Below are positions 7,507-13,279 of a stretch of 13,279 nt of DNA, piece after piece. The DNA lies in assembly GCA_900550095.1 (NCBI GenBank), contig URRG01000021.1, positions 1 through 13,279 of the forward strand. Direction: 5' to 3'. A program made the position numbers and the translations under genes. Each line of letters begins with the position of its first letter. The first letter of the stretch is position 1. The stretch comes from an uncultured Oscillospiraceae bacterium. GTDB lineage: Bacteria; Bacillota; Clostridia; Oscillospirales; Acutalibacteraceae. The notes beneath the pieces are model-generated. The model searched no databases, was not told where the DNA came from, and was given only the letters and a program-made list of their open reading frames with translations.

Positions 7507-8259
7507 TTACCTACAAGAATGAGTTTTAATATCAAGAACTTTTCCAATTTCAGTTGCTATTTTCTTTTCCAAAGCACTATCGGCCTCTGAAATAGGGGTG
7601 TAATCGGTTTGAAGATTATACTGATCAATAATACGCTGCATATCCGCTATAAGCATTCTTTTTTCGCTTTTTGATAGGTCATACCGCTTCTTGGCCAAGC
7701 ACCAATCAAATTGTTTCTCAGCCATAGCCTGTTGCAACATTGTAATTGTGGCAGAAAGATAGCCCTTCTTGTCATTGTTGTAATTATCAACAAGTATCCA
7801 AGTTATCCTTTCGAGTACTTGCGTTTGAGCCAATATTTTTGCATAATTCTCTTGTTGCAAGTCCAATAGCTCTTTTAGTGAAATATCAATCCCGAGTATT
7901 TTTCGGAGTTCTTGTTTATACATTTCAATATCTATCGTACGGAAGATGTTGGAAGAACACAAATCACGGATTCGAGGTAAGAAGCTATTTGTGCCAAACT
8001 CAATTATTTCTTCTACCATGTTTAGTTGTAGATGTCTAATCTGTATTTGAAAATCTATTTCTTCATGTCGGGCTTTTTGAAACATATCATACATATCTTC
8101 GAGTATATCGGTTTTCAAACGTTTTTCTCTATTTTTATAGTCTCGCTCGTTAGCTTTACGATTATTAACAACTATTCCTATCGCAGCAACTATAGGGGCA
8201 AGGGATGTGACCAAGCCGTTAATTATCATTTTTAAATAAGGAAGTATTACATCCCACAT
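7507..8259 (-). CDS. Unrecognised membrane-anchored helical protein
   Basis: The product has 250 residues and belongs to no family I recognise. A hydrophobic segment at about 14-32 (NGLVTSLAPIVAAIGIVV) is followed by a very basic stretch (NNRKANERDYKNREKRLK), so the bulk should be cytoplasmic with an N-terminal anchor. The remainder is charged and predicted helical, with Leu/Ile/Glu/Lys-rich stretches suggesting coiled coil. No enzymatic motif is visible. The start is the ATG at 8259: AGGAG lies 8 bases upstream, and an in-frame GTG at 8268 overlaps that site. The gene is visibly more AT-rich than the flanking operons, and it has its own promoter and terminator and no partner gene. It lies between dyad-rich DNA and an insertion sequence, which suggests horizontally acquired cargo. 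A phage-defence or exclusion role is possible but unproven. Confidence 0.8.
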   Translation of the reverse strand: MWDVILPYLKMIINGLVTSLAPIVAAIGIVVNNRKANERDYKNREKRLKTDILEDMYDMFQKARHEEIDFQIQIRHLQLNMVEEIIEFGTNSFLPRIRDLCSSNIFRTIDIEMYKQELRKILGIDISLKELLDLQQENYAKILAQTQVLERITWILVDNYNNDKKGYLSATITMLQQAMAEKQFDWCLAKKRYDLSKSEKRMLIADMQRIIDQYNLQTDYTPISEADSALEKKIATEIGKVLDIKTHSCR

Positions 8260-8335
8260 TATTTCCACTCCTGTAGCAATGATTTACTTATTGTGTATTA
8301 TATCATACATCTGCCATTTGCAACTTAATGATATG

Positions 8336-8364
8336 ATTATATCACAAATTCTCCCATTTTTCAA
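8336..8364 (-). promoter_or_regulatory. Promoter of the unknown membrane-protein gene, with dyad
   Basis: Reading leftward, TTGAAA (8364-8359) and TATAAT (8341-8336) are 17 bases apart, with an extended -10 (TGA before TATAAT). A dyad TGATAT-GATT-ATATCA (8329-8344) covers the -10 box and could be an operator. A second TGATATAAT lies at 8297-8305 with only a poorly spaced TTGCAA upstream. Confidence 0.65.
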
Positions 8365-8378
8365 CGAGGAAAGCAGGC

Positions 8379-8418
8379 AGAGAGACACCGGTAGCACACA
8401 AGTTGCCGGTGTCTCTCT
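8379..8418. repeat. Long perfect hairpin upstream of the transposase
   Basis: AGAGAGACACCGG (8379-8391) and CCGGTGTCTCTCT (8406-8418) form a 13-bp perfect stem. Four more pairs, two of them G-U in the plus-strand RNA, shrink the loop to ACACAA. No T-run follows on either strand, so it is not a standard terminator. Confidence 0.6.
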
Positions 8419-8510
8419 ATGCCTCCTTCTTAGCGAATGAACAGTGATTTCAAATCCCTGTGCTCCTCATGTTACCATGTCCCTATAAAACACACGAGGA
8501 GGGTAACCCC

Positions 8511-9656
8511 ATGAAATTCACCAAAGAAGAGAAGATGGCCTTCGTGAAACGCTACCAGGACGGAGAAACAGTGATTTCAATTTGCAATGAGAACCAAATT
8601 CCCCGTAGTACCTTCTATCGCTGGATACAAGACTACCAACAGACGGTAACCGATACAGACAATGTCATCACCCCACAAGAATTCCTATACATGAAAAGAA
8701 GGATTAGCAAATTGGAGAATATGATTCAGGTTTTAAAGACGGTCAGTTGTACTGTTTCCTCGCCTTTGCAGGAAAAACTCAAGGCCATGGAGCTGCTTTA
8801 CGGACAGTTCAGCGTTCACACCCTGTGCGACGCCCTAGAGGTCTCACGCGGTACTTTCTACAACCATATTTTCCGCAATAAGAAAGGCGATACACTTGCG
8901 GCAAAGCGGCGGGCGGAGTTGAAAACACAGATTCAAAGCATTTATGATGATAGCGGACAAATCTATAGGGCGGGCAAGATCACCGCTATCCTCCAAAATC
9001 AAGGGGTCAAAACCAGTAAAAAATATGTTTCTCAGCTTATGAAGGAGTTAGGAATCAGCAGTGTCAGCACTACTGCAAAGAAAGAATATAAAAAATGGGA
9101 GAAAGGACAGAACAGAAATTTCCTGCAGCAGCAGTTCCAAACCGAGCGGCCGAATCAAGTCTGGGTCAGCGATATCACTGTTTTTAAATTTCGTGAAAAG
9201 CATTATTATCTCTGCGTCATCATAGACCTGTTTTCACGGAAAGTGATTTCCTATCGAATCTCGCACAAAAGCAGCACCCAACTGCTTACAAAGGCTTTTA
9301 AACAGGCCTACGCAGATAGGCAACCAAAGGCAGAGCTCATGTTCCATAGTGATCGTGGAACGCAGTATATGTCCCATGCGTTCGTTCACCTGTTGGAGGA
9401 CTTTGGAGTAGAACAATCTTTTTCCCGGACAGCGTGCCCCCATGACAATGCAGTCTCCGAAGCGTTTTTCTCTATTTTCAAAAAAGAAGAACTATATCGC
9501 AGGCACTATACGTCGGAAGGGGATTTGATGAGGGGAATTGCCCATTTTATCGCCTTTTACAATACCGAACGTCCTCATTCCACCCTGCAATATAAAACTC
9601 CGGAACAGGCAGAGCAGGATTACTGGATAAAAGAAAAGGAATCTTCAAGTATATGA
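8511..9656 (+). CDS. IS3-family transposase, single-frame OrfAB type
   Basis: The 381-residue enzyme cuts and joins the ends of the element. Residues 1-45 are a helix-turn-helix (with ICNENQIPRSTFYRWIQ), about 46-75 a possible leucine-zipper-like helix, and about 125-185 a second helix-turn-helix typical of IS3 OrfB. The rest is an RNase H-like integrase core. The catalytic triad is intact: D221 (VSDIT), D281 (HSDRGTQY) and E317 (NAVSEAFF), with 35 residues between the last two, the classic DD(35)E spacing. Most IS3 members make this protein by a -1 frameshift between orfA and orfB; here both parts lie in one uninterrupted frame. The start at 8511 has GAGGAGGG (8496-8503) 7 bases upstream. 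An in-frame ATG at 8460 lacks such a site. The gene looks functional. Confidence 0.92.
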   Translation: MKFTKEEKMAFVKRYQDGETVISICNENQIPRSTFYRWIQDYQQTVTDTDNVITPQEFLYMKRRISKLENMIQVLKTVSCTVSSPLQEKLKAMELLYGQFSVHTLCDALEVSRGTFYNHIFRNKKGDTLAAKRRAELKTQIQSIYDDSGQIYRAGKITAILQNQGVKTSKKYVSQLMKELGISSVSTTAKKEYKKWEKGQNRNFLQQQFQTERPNQVWVSDITVFKFREKHYYLCVIIDLFSRKVISYRISHKSSTQLLTKAFKQAYADRQPKAELMFHSDRGTQYMSHAFVHLLEDFGVEQSFSRTACPHDNAVSEAFFSIFKKEELYRRHYTSEGDLMRGIAHFIAFYNTERPHSTLQYKTPEQAEQDYWIKEKESSSI

Positions 9657-9788
9657 GAATTCCGGGTTCGGATTTGGTCTATTTTCATTTTTACATTTTG
9701 ATTTTTCCATTTTTCTTTTTGGATGTCCCATTGCTACAAAAAAGGGCAACCTCAAAAATGTGGCTTGAATCCGCGGTTTTCGGCATAG
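9657..9788. other. Spacer between the transposase and the tRNA-Leu terminator
   Basis: This is a T-rich stretch without a gene. It holds TTTGGATGTCCCATT (9718-9732), which recurs with one change at 9804-9818 inside the tRNA terminator. The right end of the insertion sequence should lie here. Confidence 0.4.
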
Positions 9789-9842
9789 AAAAAGAGGCCG
9801 AAATTTGGATGTCTCATTTTTGAGTTCCAAATTTCAACCTCT
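9789..9842 (-). terminator. Rho-independent terminator of tRNA-Leu
   Basis: Read leftward, arms at 9842-9826 and 9809-9793 pair over 17 positions, two of them G-U, with a small CTCA/TGAG stem in the loop. Five T follow (9793-9789). In the plus direction the two G-U pairs become C-A mismatches, so the minus strand is the working one. Confidence 0.85.
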
Positions 9843-9849
9843 GTCCACA

Positions 9850-9936
9850 TGGTGCCGGTGGCCGGACTCGAACCGGCACGGTATCGCTACCGGTGGATTT
9901 TGAGTCCACTACGTCTGCCAATTCCATCACACCGGC
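9850..9936 (-). tRNA. tRNA-Leu, anticodon CAA
   Basis: An 87-base class II tRNA with encoded CCA (9852-9850). The acceptor stem is GCCGGTG/CACCGGC. The anticodon stem GTGGA/TCCAC holds the loop CTCAAAA, with anticodon CAA at 9902-9900. The long variable arm CGGTA-GCGA-TACCG and the T arm GCCGG-TTCGAGT-CCGGC are intact. It has its own promoter and terminator. The 3' end faces the accessory block, as at tRNA integration sites. Confidence 0.97.
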
Positions 9937-9948
9937 GGAACAAATAGT

Positions 9949-9977
9949 AGTATACAGCAAATCATCAAAAAAAGCAA
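9949..9977 (-). promoter_or_regulatory. Promoter of tRNA-Leu
   Basis: Reading leftward, TTGCTT (9977-9972) and TATACT (9954-9949) are 17 bases apart. The start would be near 9942, a few bases before the mature 5' end. Confidence 0.65.
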
Positions 9978-10011
9978 GAATAAATTACCGAAATCCGCTG
10001 TTAAAATAATT

Positions 10012-10043
10012 CCCCGGGAATACCTGCATATGTATTCCCGGGG
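10012..10043 (-). terminator. Rho-independent terminator of the rnf operon
   Basis: CCCCGGGAATA (10012-10022) pairs perfectly with TATTCCCGGGG (10033-10043) over 11 bp. Read leftward, the stem is followed by AATTATTTTAA, a broken T-rich tail. It lies 16 bases after the rnfB stop codon. Confidence 0.8.
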
Positions 10044-10058
10044 TGTAAACTGAAAGCT

Positions 10059-10874
10059 TTAAGAATGAGCCTCGCCGGGGGCCTCCAGCATAGTGATGCA
10101 GTGCCGAGGGCAGGCATCCACGCAATCGCCGCAGCCGATACATTTTTCCGGATCCACGACCGCGTGGAAATCCGAAACATGAATGGCGTCGTGTGCACAG
10201 GTGCGTTCGCATTTTTTGCAGCCGATGCAGCCGATCTTACACACCTTCATAGTGTCCGCGCCTTTGTCGCAGTTTGAACAGCGCACTACGGCCTGCTTTC
10301 GATAAGGCACCAGGGAAATCAGCCCCTTGGGGCAAGCTGCCACGCACATGGAGCAGGCCCGGCACCGAGAGGGATCCACCCGGGCCATGCCGTTGCATAC
10401 GTCGATGGCTCCATAGGGGCAGGCTTTGGCGCAGTCCCCAAGTCCCATGCATCCAAACTGGCAGCTTGTGACGCCTCCTGCCAGAAGGGCCGCAGCGGCG
10501 CAGCTTTGAATTCCCTGGTATTCCATTTTGTCGCTGGTTACATCATAACTGCCCATGCAGCGGACCAAAGCTGCCTTTTTTTCCAGGGATATGTCCCCGG
10601 CGAGCCCCAGAAACGCAGAGATCTCCGCAGCGGTCTCTGCTCCGCCTGGAGCGCACAGGCCGGGTTTTGCCTCTCCCTTGGAGAGAGCGGCGGCATAACC
10701 GGCACAGCCGGAATATCCGCAGGCGCCGCAGTTTGCGCCTGGCAGCATTTCGGTGATGGCCTCCGCCTTTTCATCCTTTGGAACCGCCATGACGATGGAA
10801 GCGATGGCCAGCCCCAGGCCGGCGATCAGGCCGATACCGGCCACAAGGAGAACGGGAATCCATATTTCGTTCAT
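10059..10874 (-). CDS. rnfB: Rnf complex subunit B, polyferredoxin
   Basis: RnfB takes electrons from reduced ferredoxin and passes them to the membrane subunits. The 271-residue protein has an N-terminal membrane anchor (about 5-29) and a [4Fe-4S] domain with Cys49, 52, 57 and 74 (CGACGYSGC). A conserved Cys-rich middle follows (106-152), then ferredoxin-type clusters: CRACSMCVAAC (171-181), a 199-226 group including CIGCKKCERTC, and CIGCGDCVDAC (245-255). This is the long clostridial form rather than the short proteobacterial one. The ATG at 10874 has GGGAGGG 6 bases upstream. It is the last gene of the operon, 16 bases after rnfA. No cluster Cys appears lost. Confidence 0.95.
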   Translation of the reverse strand: MNEIWIPVLLVAGIGLIAGLGLAIASIVMAVPKDEKAEAITEMLPGANCGACGYSGCAGYAAALSKGEAKPGLCAPGGAETAAEISAFLGLAGDISLEKKAALVRCMGSYDVTSDKMEYQGIQSCAAAALLAGGVTSCQFGCMGLGDCAKACPYGAIDVCNGMARVDPSRCRACSMCVAACPKGLISLVPYRKQAVVRCSNCDKGADTMKVCKIGCIGCKKCERTCAHDAIHVSDFHAVVDPEKCIGCGDCVDACPRHCITMLEAPGEAHS

Positions 10875-10890
10875 GAAAATCCCTCCCTTC

Positions 10891-11511
10891 TCAGCCCAAA
10901 AGACCGTCTACAAGCCCCTGGAAGCCCAGGAAGGAGACGGCGACCAGCGATGCCGCGATCAGCGTAATGGGGAGCCCGCGCAGTGTTTTGGGAATGTCGC
11001 AGGTTTCCAGCCTTTCGCGTACTCCGGCGAAAAGCACCATGGCTACCAGGAATCCGACGCCGGATCCGAATGCGTTCACCAACGACTGCGCATATCCAAA
11101 AGTGGGGTCGGCGGCGCCTTTTTCGATCACCAGCATCGTCACGCCCAAAACAGCGCAGTTTGTGGTGATGAGAGGCAAGTAGATCCCCAGGGCATTATAG
11201 AGAGGAGGCATGAATTTCCGGAGCACGATCTCGATCAGCTGCACCAGGGCTGCGATGATCAGGATGAAGACGATGGTCTGCAGGTATGTGAGATCCGCCG
11301 GGACAAGGATATAGGTATAAATAGGCCAGGTGACCGCGGTAGATATCACCATGACAGCCGTAACGGCTACGCTCATGCCCACTGCGGTATTGAGCTTTTT
11401 GGAGACCCCCAGGAAGGGGCAGATGCCCAGGAATTTATTCAGGATATAGTTTTCCGTCAGAATCGCCGCCAGAAAAATAGCGACAAGGGATTTTACGGTA
11501 TCTGCGTTCAT
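10891..11511 (-). CDS. rnfA: Rnf complex subunit A, membrane protein
   Basis: RnfA is a 206-residue hydrophobic protein with about six membrane segments. It pairs with RnfE in an inverted arrangement in the ion-pumping core. In the related Na+-NQR, two Cys from each partner hold an intramembrane [2Fe-2S] centre. The matching residues here are Cys31 (LGICPFLG) and Cys119 (TTNCAVLG). The start ATG overlaps the stop codon of rnfE by four bases (ATGA at 11511-11508), so translation is coupled. Length and sequence are normal for the family. Confidence 0.95.
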   Translation of the reverse strand: MNADTVKSLVAIFLAAILTENYILNKFLGICPFLGVSKKLNTAVGMSVAVTAVMVISTAVTWPIYTYILVPADLTYLQTIVFILIIAALVQLIEIVLRKFMPPLYNALGIYLPLITTNCAVLGVTMLVIEKGAADPTFGYAQSLVNAFGSGVGFLVAMVLFAGVRERLETCDIPKTLRGLPITLIAASLVAVSFLGFQGLVDGLLG

Positions 11512-12197
11512 TTCCCTGCACCCTCCTTTTCCTTCAGCTTAGAGCAGCTTTCCGCCATGGGACAGCCGGCGCAGCCGATCTCTTCAGGAGCCTTGCCGTC
11601 TCCGGAGAGCTTATTGGCCAAAGCGATCAGGAGTCCGAACACAAAGAAGCCGCCGGGAGGCAGAATGAAAATGATGATGGGATCCATGAAGCTTGAAAGC
11701 ACAGGGATATCGAAAATGGTCCCGGCTCCCAGAAGCTCGCGGATGATCCCCATAAGAAGGAGCGTAGCGGTGAAGCCGACGCCCATTCCAAGACCGTCCA
11801 GGACGGAGGGGAGAACGCGGTGTTTGTTGGCGAACATTTCCGCCCTTCCCAAAATGATGCAGTTCACAACGATCAGAGGGAGAAAAATACCCAGGGCGCT
11901 GTCCAGAGCGGGGGAATAGGCTTTGATGAACATCTGCACGATAGTCACAAATCCGGCGATTATAGTGATATAGGAGGGGATGCGGACCTTATCCGGGATA
12001 ACGTTCCGCAATAAGGAGATAACCGCATTGGAACATACCAGCACAAAGGTGGTGGCAAGCCCCATGCCGATGGCGTTGCTGGCGGCCGTGCTGACGGCGA
12101 GAGTGGCACAGGTGCCCAAAACGAGCCGCAGGACGGGATTTTCCTTAATAATGCCTTTTGTAAATTCATGCCAGAGGCTTTTTTCCTGTTTAGCCAT
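11508..12197 (-). CDS. rnfE: Rnf complex subunit E, membrane protein with Cys-rich tail
   Basis: RnfE is a 229-residue integral membrane protein, the partner of RnfA in the core of the pump. It has about six membrane segments. Cys30 (LGTC) and Cys113 (VVNC) match the residues that hold the intramembrane [2Fe-2S] centre in related complexes. After the last segment a hydrophilic tail carries CAGCPMAESC (209-218), that is Cys209, Cys212 and Cys218. Short RnfE homologues of Proteobacteria end before this, so the tail could be a metal or redox site, or simply a lineage feature. The ATG at 12197 directly abuts the rnfG stop codon, with GGAGGG 7 bases upstream. Confidence 0.95.
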   Translation of the reverse strand: MAKQEKSLWHEFTKGIIKENPVLRLVLGTCATLAVSTAASNAIGMGLATTFVLVCSNAVISLLRNVIPDKVRIPSYITIIAGFVTIVQMFIKAYSPALDSALGIFLPLIVVNCIILGRAEMFANKHRVLPSVLDGLGMGVGFTATLLLMGIIRELLGAGTIFDIPVLSSFMDPIIIFILPPGGFFVFGLLIALANKLSGDGKAPEEIGCAGCPMAESCSKLKEKEGAGK

Positions 12198-12755
12198 TTA
12201 TGCTCCCTCCTTTATCTCGTTGTATTGCGCTATGGCTGCGTTTACGGCTTCTGTTACGGCATTGCTGGTGATGGTGGCGCCCGTCATGGCGCTGATTTCA
12301 CCCTCGCCGGCCCCGCCGTTTTTTATGAGAGTGAAGCCTTCTTCCGGCGCAGCCTGTTTATACTGGTCTTTAAAAGCATCCTTTTGGGCGTTCATGCCAA
12401 GGCCCGGGGTCTCATCTATGGAGAGGAACGAGATACCGGTGACGGTTCCCTCAGAGCTGATGCCGGTCATGACCTTGAGTTTCCCGCCGTAACCGCTGGC
12501 TTCGGTGGTGAAGATATAGCCCACAACGGAATCGCCGTCTTTTGCCACATAATAGGAACCTTCTTCATCGCCGGCCTCAAAAGCTTTTCCGTCGGGGCAC
12601 ACGGCAGCCCGGGCGCTCTGTTCTGCCAGCAGGCTCTGATTGGCGATCTGGTCCTTTGTCAGGAGGTTGGTGCCCGCCAGAAGAGCGGTGACAGCCGCGC
12701 AGATGATGAAAAGAGAAACTGCCGGACGGAAGATTTCTTTTGGATCAAGCTTCAT
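12198..12755 (-). CDS. rnfG: Rnf complex subunit G, covalently flavinylated
   Basis: RnfG is a 185-residue protein with one N-terminal membrane anchor (about 11-31) and a soluble FMN-binding domain outside the membrane. The flavinylation motif is SAMTGATITS, with Thr161 the expected acceptor of FMN attached by ApbE. The motif ETPGLGMNA (115-123) is also typical. The start is the ATG at 12755 with AAGGAG about 10 bases upstream. An in-frame TTG at 12776 is less likely. The start overlaps the 3' end of rnfD by 11 bases, so its translation depends in part on ribosomes reaching that end, which matters given the stop codon in rnfD. Confidence 0.93.
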   Translation of the reverse strand: MKLDPKEIFRPAVSLFIICAAVTALLAGTNLLTKDQIANQSLLAEQSARAAVCPDGKAFEAGDEEGSYYVAKDGDSVVGYIFTTEASGYGGKLKVMTGISSEGTVTGISFLSIDETPGLGMNAQKDAFKDQYKQAAPEEGFTLIKNGGAGEGEISAMTGATITSNAVTEAVNAAIAQYNEIKEGA

Positions 12756-13279
12756 GTTTTTCAGGCTCCTTTCCAAAAGGCTTGGGCTTGGAAGCCCTCT
12801 CGATCAGGGGGACCAGGATATTCATAAGCACAATGGAGAAGGAGACGCCCTCCGGCATGGCCCCAAACGCCCGGATCAGAATGGTCAAAAGGCCGCACCC
12901 CACAGCATAGATGATCTTTCCTTTTTAGTAGAGAGGAGAAGTGGTGTAGTCGGTAGCCATGAAGATCGCCCCCAAAAGAAGACCGCCGGAAAGCAGATCC
13001 AATAGGACGTCTCGGCCCAGAAAAAGGGAAAATACAGCCACCGTGCCCACATAGCAGAGGGGAATAGCGGGGCTGATGACCTTTCTGGCGACCAGATAAA
13101 CGCCGCCCAGAATAAGGGCCAGAGCGCAGGTCTCTCCCAGGCATCCGCCCCGTGCGCCCAGGAACAGATTGAGATAAGAGGGGATCTGCTCCGTTTTTCC
13201 CTCTGCCAGAAGGCCCAGAGGCGTGGCGGAGGTCATGGCGTCGGAAGAGGCCCTGTACCAGAAGGGAATCACCCAGTTG
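12745..13279 (-). pseudogene. rnfD: Rnf complex subunit D, 3' part, interrupted by an in-frame stop codon
   Basis: RnfD is a polytopic membrane subunit carrying covalent FMN. The window holds its last 178 codons before the natural stop; the 5' part lies beyond the edge. SSDAMTSATPLG near the start matches the flavinylation motif, with the Thr of TSAT the likely acceptor. After MATDYTTSPLY a TAA (12927-12925) interrupts the frame, and the same frame goes on with KGKIIYAVGCGLLTILIRAF and MPEGVSFSIVLMNILVPLIE, clearly RnfD sequence, to a TGA at 12747-12745. The downstream 59 codons, including the last membrane segment(s), would be lost. There is no length change: one base (AAA to TAA) would explain it. 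It may be a real nonsense mutation, a base error, or less likely suppressed. Confidence 0.85.

Larger units (their letters stand above)
8379..9738 (+). mobile_element. IS3-family insertion sequence, ends not resolved
   Basis: The element is defined by its transposase gene (8511-9656). Left and right limits are approximate. The left edge should lie right of 8364, because the promoter of the neighbouring gene seems native, and the right edge left of the tRNA terminator (9789). CATTGCTACA (9729-9738) ends in CA as expected and has a 10-base inverted copy at 8272-8281, but no target-site duplication is seen there. Size would be about 1.3-1.5 kb, normal for IS3. Confidence 0.55.

Noticed and set aside
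8386..8395. CACCGGTAGC shared with the tRNA-Leu anticodon/variable-arm region
   Set aside because: A single ten-base match with no extension, and the hairpin context explains the first copy better.
8272..9738. TGTAGCAATG/CATTGCTACA as the ends of the insertion sequence
   Set aside because: The ten-base match begins with TG and ends with CA, as IS3 ends do. However, no target duplication flanks it, the match stops at 10 bases, and the left copy would place the neighbouring gene's promoter inside the element. It is kept only as a weak candidate.
12925..12927. Recoding of the stop as an unusual amino acid
   Set aside because: The codon is TAA, not TGA (selenocysteine) or TAG (pyrrolysine), and RnfD needs no such residue.
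12761..13144. A 127-codon frame overlapping rnfD
   Set aside because: It is in a different frame from the RnfD sequence, with Arg/Gly/Ser-rich content typical of a shadow frame; the RnfD frame itself continues after the TAA without any shift.

Overview
The window looks like the chromosome of an anaerobic, probably gut-associated member of the Clostridia. The signs are an Rnf operon in the order D-G-E-A-B with a clostridial-type polyferredoxin RnfB, an LplB/YtcP-type sugar ABC transporter with a lipoprotein binding protein, a large membrane-bound AraC-type regulator, strong purine-rich ribosome binding sites, and sigma-A-like promoters. This placement is inference; there is no 16S or other marker gene here.

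Region 1 (1-6970) is a carbohydrate-use locus. A glycoside hydrolase of the alpha-galactosidase type (5' part only) runs leftward from 521. Divergent from it, across a 315-base control region, are two permeases (837-1763 and 1774-2679) and a solute-binding lipoprotein (2746-4470), closed by a strong terminator. A 703-residue transmembrane AraC regulator with its own promoter follows (4694-6805). The simplest model is that the sensor domain outside the cell detects an oligosaccharide or bound ligand, the HTH domain controls the transporter and hydrolase, and imported sugar is cut in the cytoplasm by the hydrolase, which has no signal peptide.

Region 2 (about 6970-9790) is an accessory block with no housekeeping gene. 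It starts with a chain of small hairpins ending in a terminator that has a competing pairing partner (7027-7156). Next come nested dyads, then an AT-rich leftward gene for an unrecognised membrane-anchored helical protein (7507-8259) with its own promoter and terminator. It ends with an intact IS3-family transposase with a DD(35)E triad (8511-9656). The block abuts the 3' side of a tRNA-Leu gene, a common place for integrated elements. It looks like the remnant of a mobile element plus an insertion sequence.

Region 3 (9790-13279), all on the minus strand, holds tRNA-Leu(CAA) with promoter and terminator, then the 3' part of the rnf operon: rnfD, rnfG, rnfE, rnfA, rnfB and a terminator. Rnf is a membrane complex that couples ferredoxin oxidation and NAD+ reduction to ion pumping. 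The genes overlap or nearly touch. The rnfD reading frame carries an in-frame TAA (12925-12927), 59 codons before the natural end. This is either a recent nonsense mutation that would disable the complex or a base error in the assembly.

The best leads are the rnfD stop codon, the orphan attenuator-like structure at 7027-7156, the unknown membrane protein gene, and the half-site ladder over the regulator promoter.
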